DNA from: Tolypothrix sp. FACHB-123
GTDB taxonomy: Bacteria; Cyanobacteriota; Cyanobacteriia; Cyanobacteriales; Nostocaceae
DNA: 64,000 nucleotides
NCBI RefSeq assembly: GCF_014697075.1
Contig: NZ_JACJRE010000030.1
Span: forward strand, 1-64,000
Direction of reading: 5' to 3'
Both the position numbers and the translations under genes were made by a program. This document shows positions 63,866 to 64,000 of the stretch, piece after piece. Each line of letters opens with the position of its first letter. Positions within the stretch are counted from its first letter, which is position 1. Below the pieces are notes generated by a model. That model was not told the origin of the DNA. It was given only the letters and a program-made list of their open reading frames with translations, and searched no databases.

Positions 63866-64000
63866 GAATATCAACGGGCTGAACAGGAACGCCAACGAGC
63901 AGATAGGGCTGAGGCGCAGTTGTTGCAAACGGCGCGTAATTTACTGGCTGGTGGAATGACGGTGGAACAGGTGGCGAGAGTTACAGGATTGGATTTAGAA
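63866..64000 (+). pseudogene. in-frame 3' extension of the Uma2 gene beyond the amber codon
   Basis: 45 sense codons continue in frame to the window edge, encoding the Arg/Glu/Gln-rich coiled coil and the LLAGGMTVEQVARVTGL helix typical of full-length members. It has no start codon or ribosome site of its own. Confidence 0.75.

Noticed and set aside
1-64000. CRISPR arrays, rRNA and tRNA genes
   Set aside because: No regularly spaced repeats with unique spacers, and no T-loop-like or rRNA-like stretches were recognised by eye; a covariance-model scan would settle tRNAs and small RNAs.

Overview
The window looks like chromosome of a filamentous, probably heterocyst-forming cyanobacterium (Nostocales). 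The grounds are abundant HIP1 octamers (GCGATCGC), 7-bp short tandem repeats and GGGCATT-type repeats between genes, many small palindromic elements, and cyanobacterial families such as a DUF1825 protein, PEP-CTERM proteins and a giant Ser/Thr kinase-histidine kinase. No rRNA, tRNA or CRISPR array was seen. Most genes are single units on alternating strands with AT-rich gaps between them.

Layout. 0-15.7 kb: acetyl-CoA synthetase, TPR proteins, a MobA-like nucleotidyltransferase, a class A penicillin-binding protein divergent from tyrS-pyrF, an LD-carboxypeptidase and several exported proteins. 15.8-17.3 kb: a tnpB-only IS200/IS605-type element with structured ends. 17.4-26 kb: EamA transporter, OmpR-type regulator, a rhodanese-fold protein without its cysteine, an RNase D-like exonuclease, a CAP protein, trpB, a SUI1 protein and a tiny YqaE/Pmp3 gene. 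26.5-34.2 kb: a three-gene ABC-2 exporter operon between two mechanosensitive-channel genes. 34.7-45.1 kb: a DUF5995-like protein, the 1868-residue hybrid kinase, an iron/cobalamin-type ABC pair without a binding protein, and a DnaJ-pentapeptide protein. 46.5-47.8 kb: a DAHP synthase gene behind a long structured leader. 48.6-51.8 kb: a duplicated PEP-CTERM gene. 51.8-60.9 kb: glycosyltransferase, thrS, a cluster of small inverted-repeat elements, a decayed histidine kinase, a response regulator, lipA, a 45-residue membrane protein and a branched-chain amino-acid permease. 61.1-64 kb: hybrid histidine kinase, an NB-ARC-like remnant and a Uma2 gene cut by an in-frame amber codon.

The most notable find is upstream of the DAHP synthase gene, the entry step of aromatic amino-acid synthesis. 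Two short reading frames (46660-46716 and 46792-46860) are packed with Phe, Tyr and Trp codons and share an FYFW core. Each ends just after a segment that can pair with the 5' arm of a following intrinsic terminator. Read directly from the sequence, this is two ribosome-controlled transcription attenuators in series, sensing aromatic amino acids. The enzyme appears to lack a regulatory domain, which fits control at transcription.

A second strong internal observation is a 104-bp inverted-repeat element (51630-51733) flanked by TTAG direct repeats. The sister copy of the same duplicated region carries the matching empty site.
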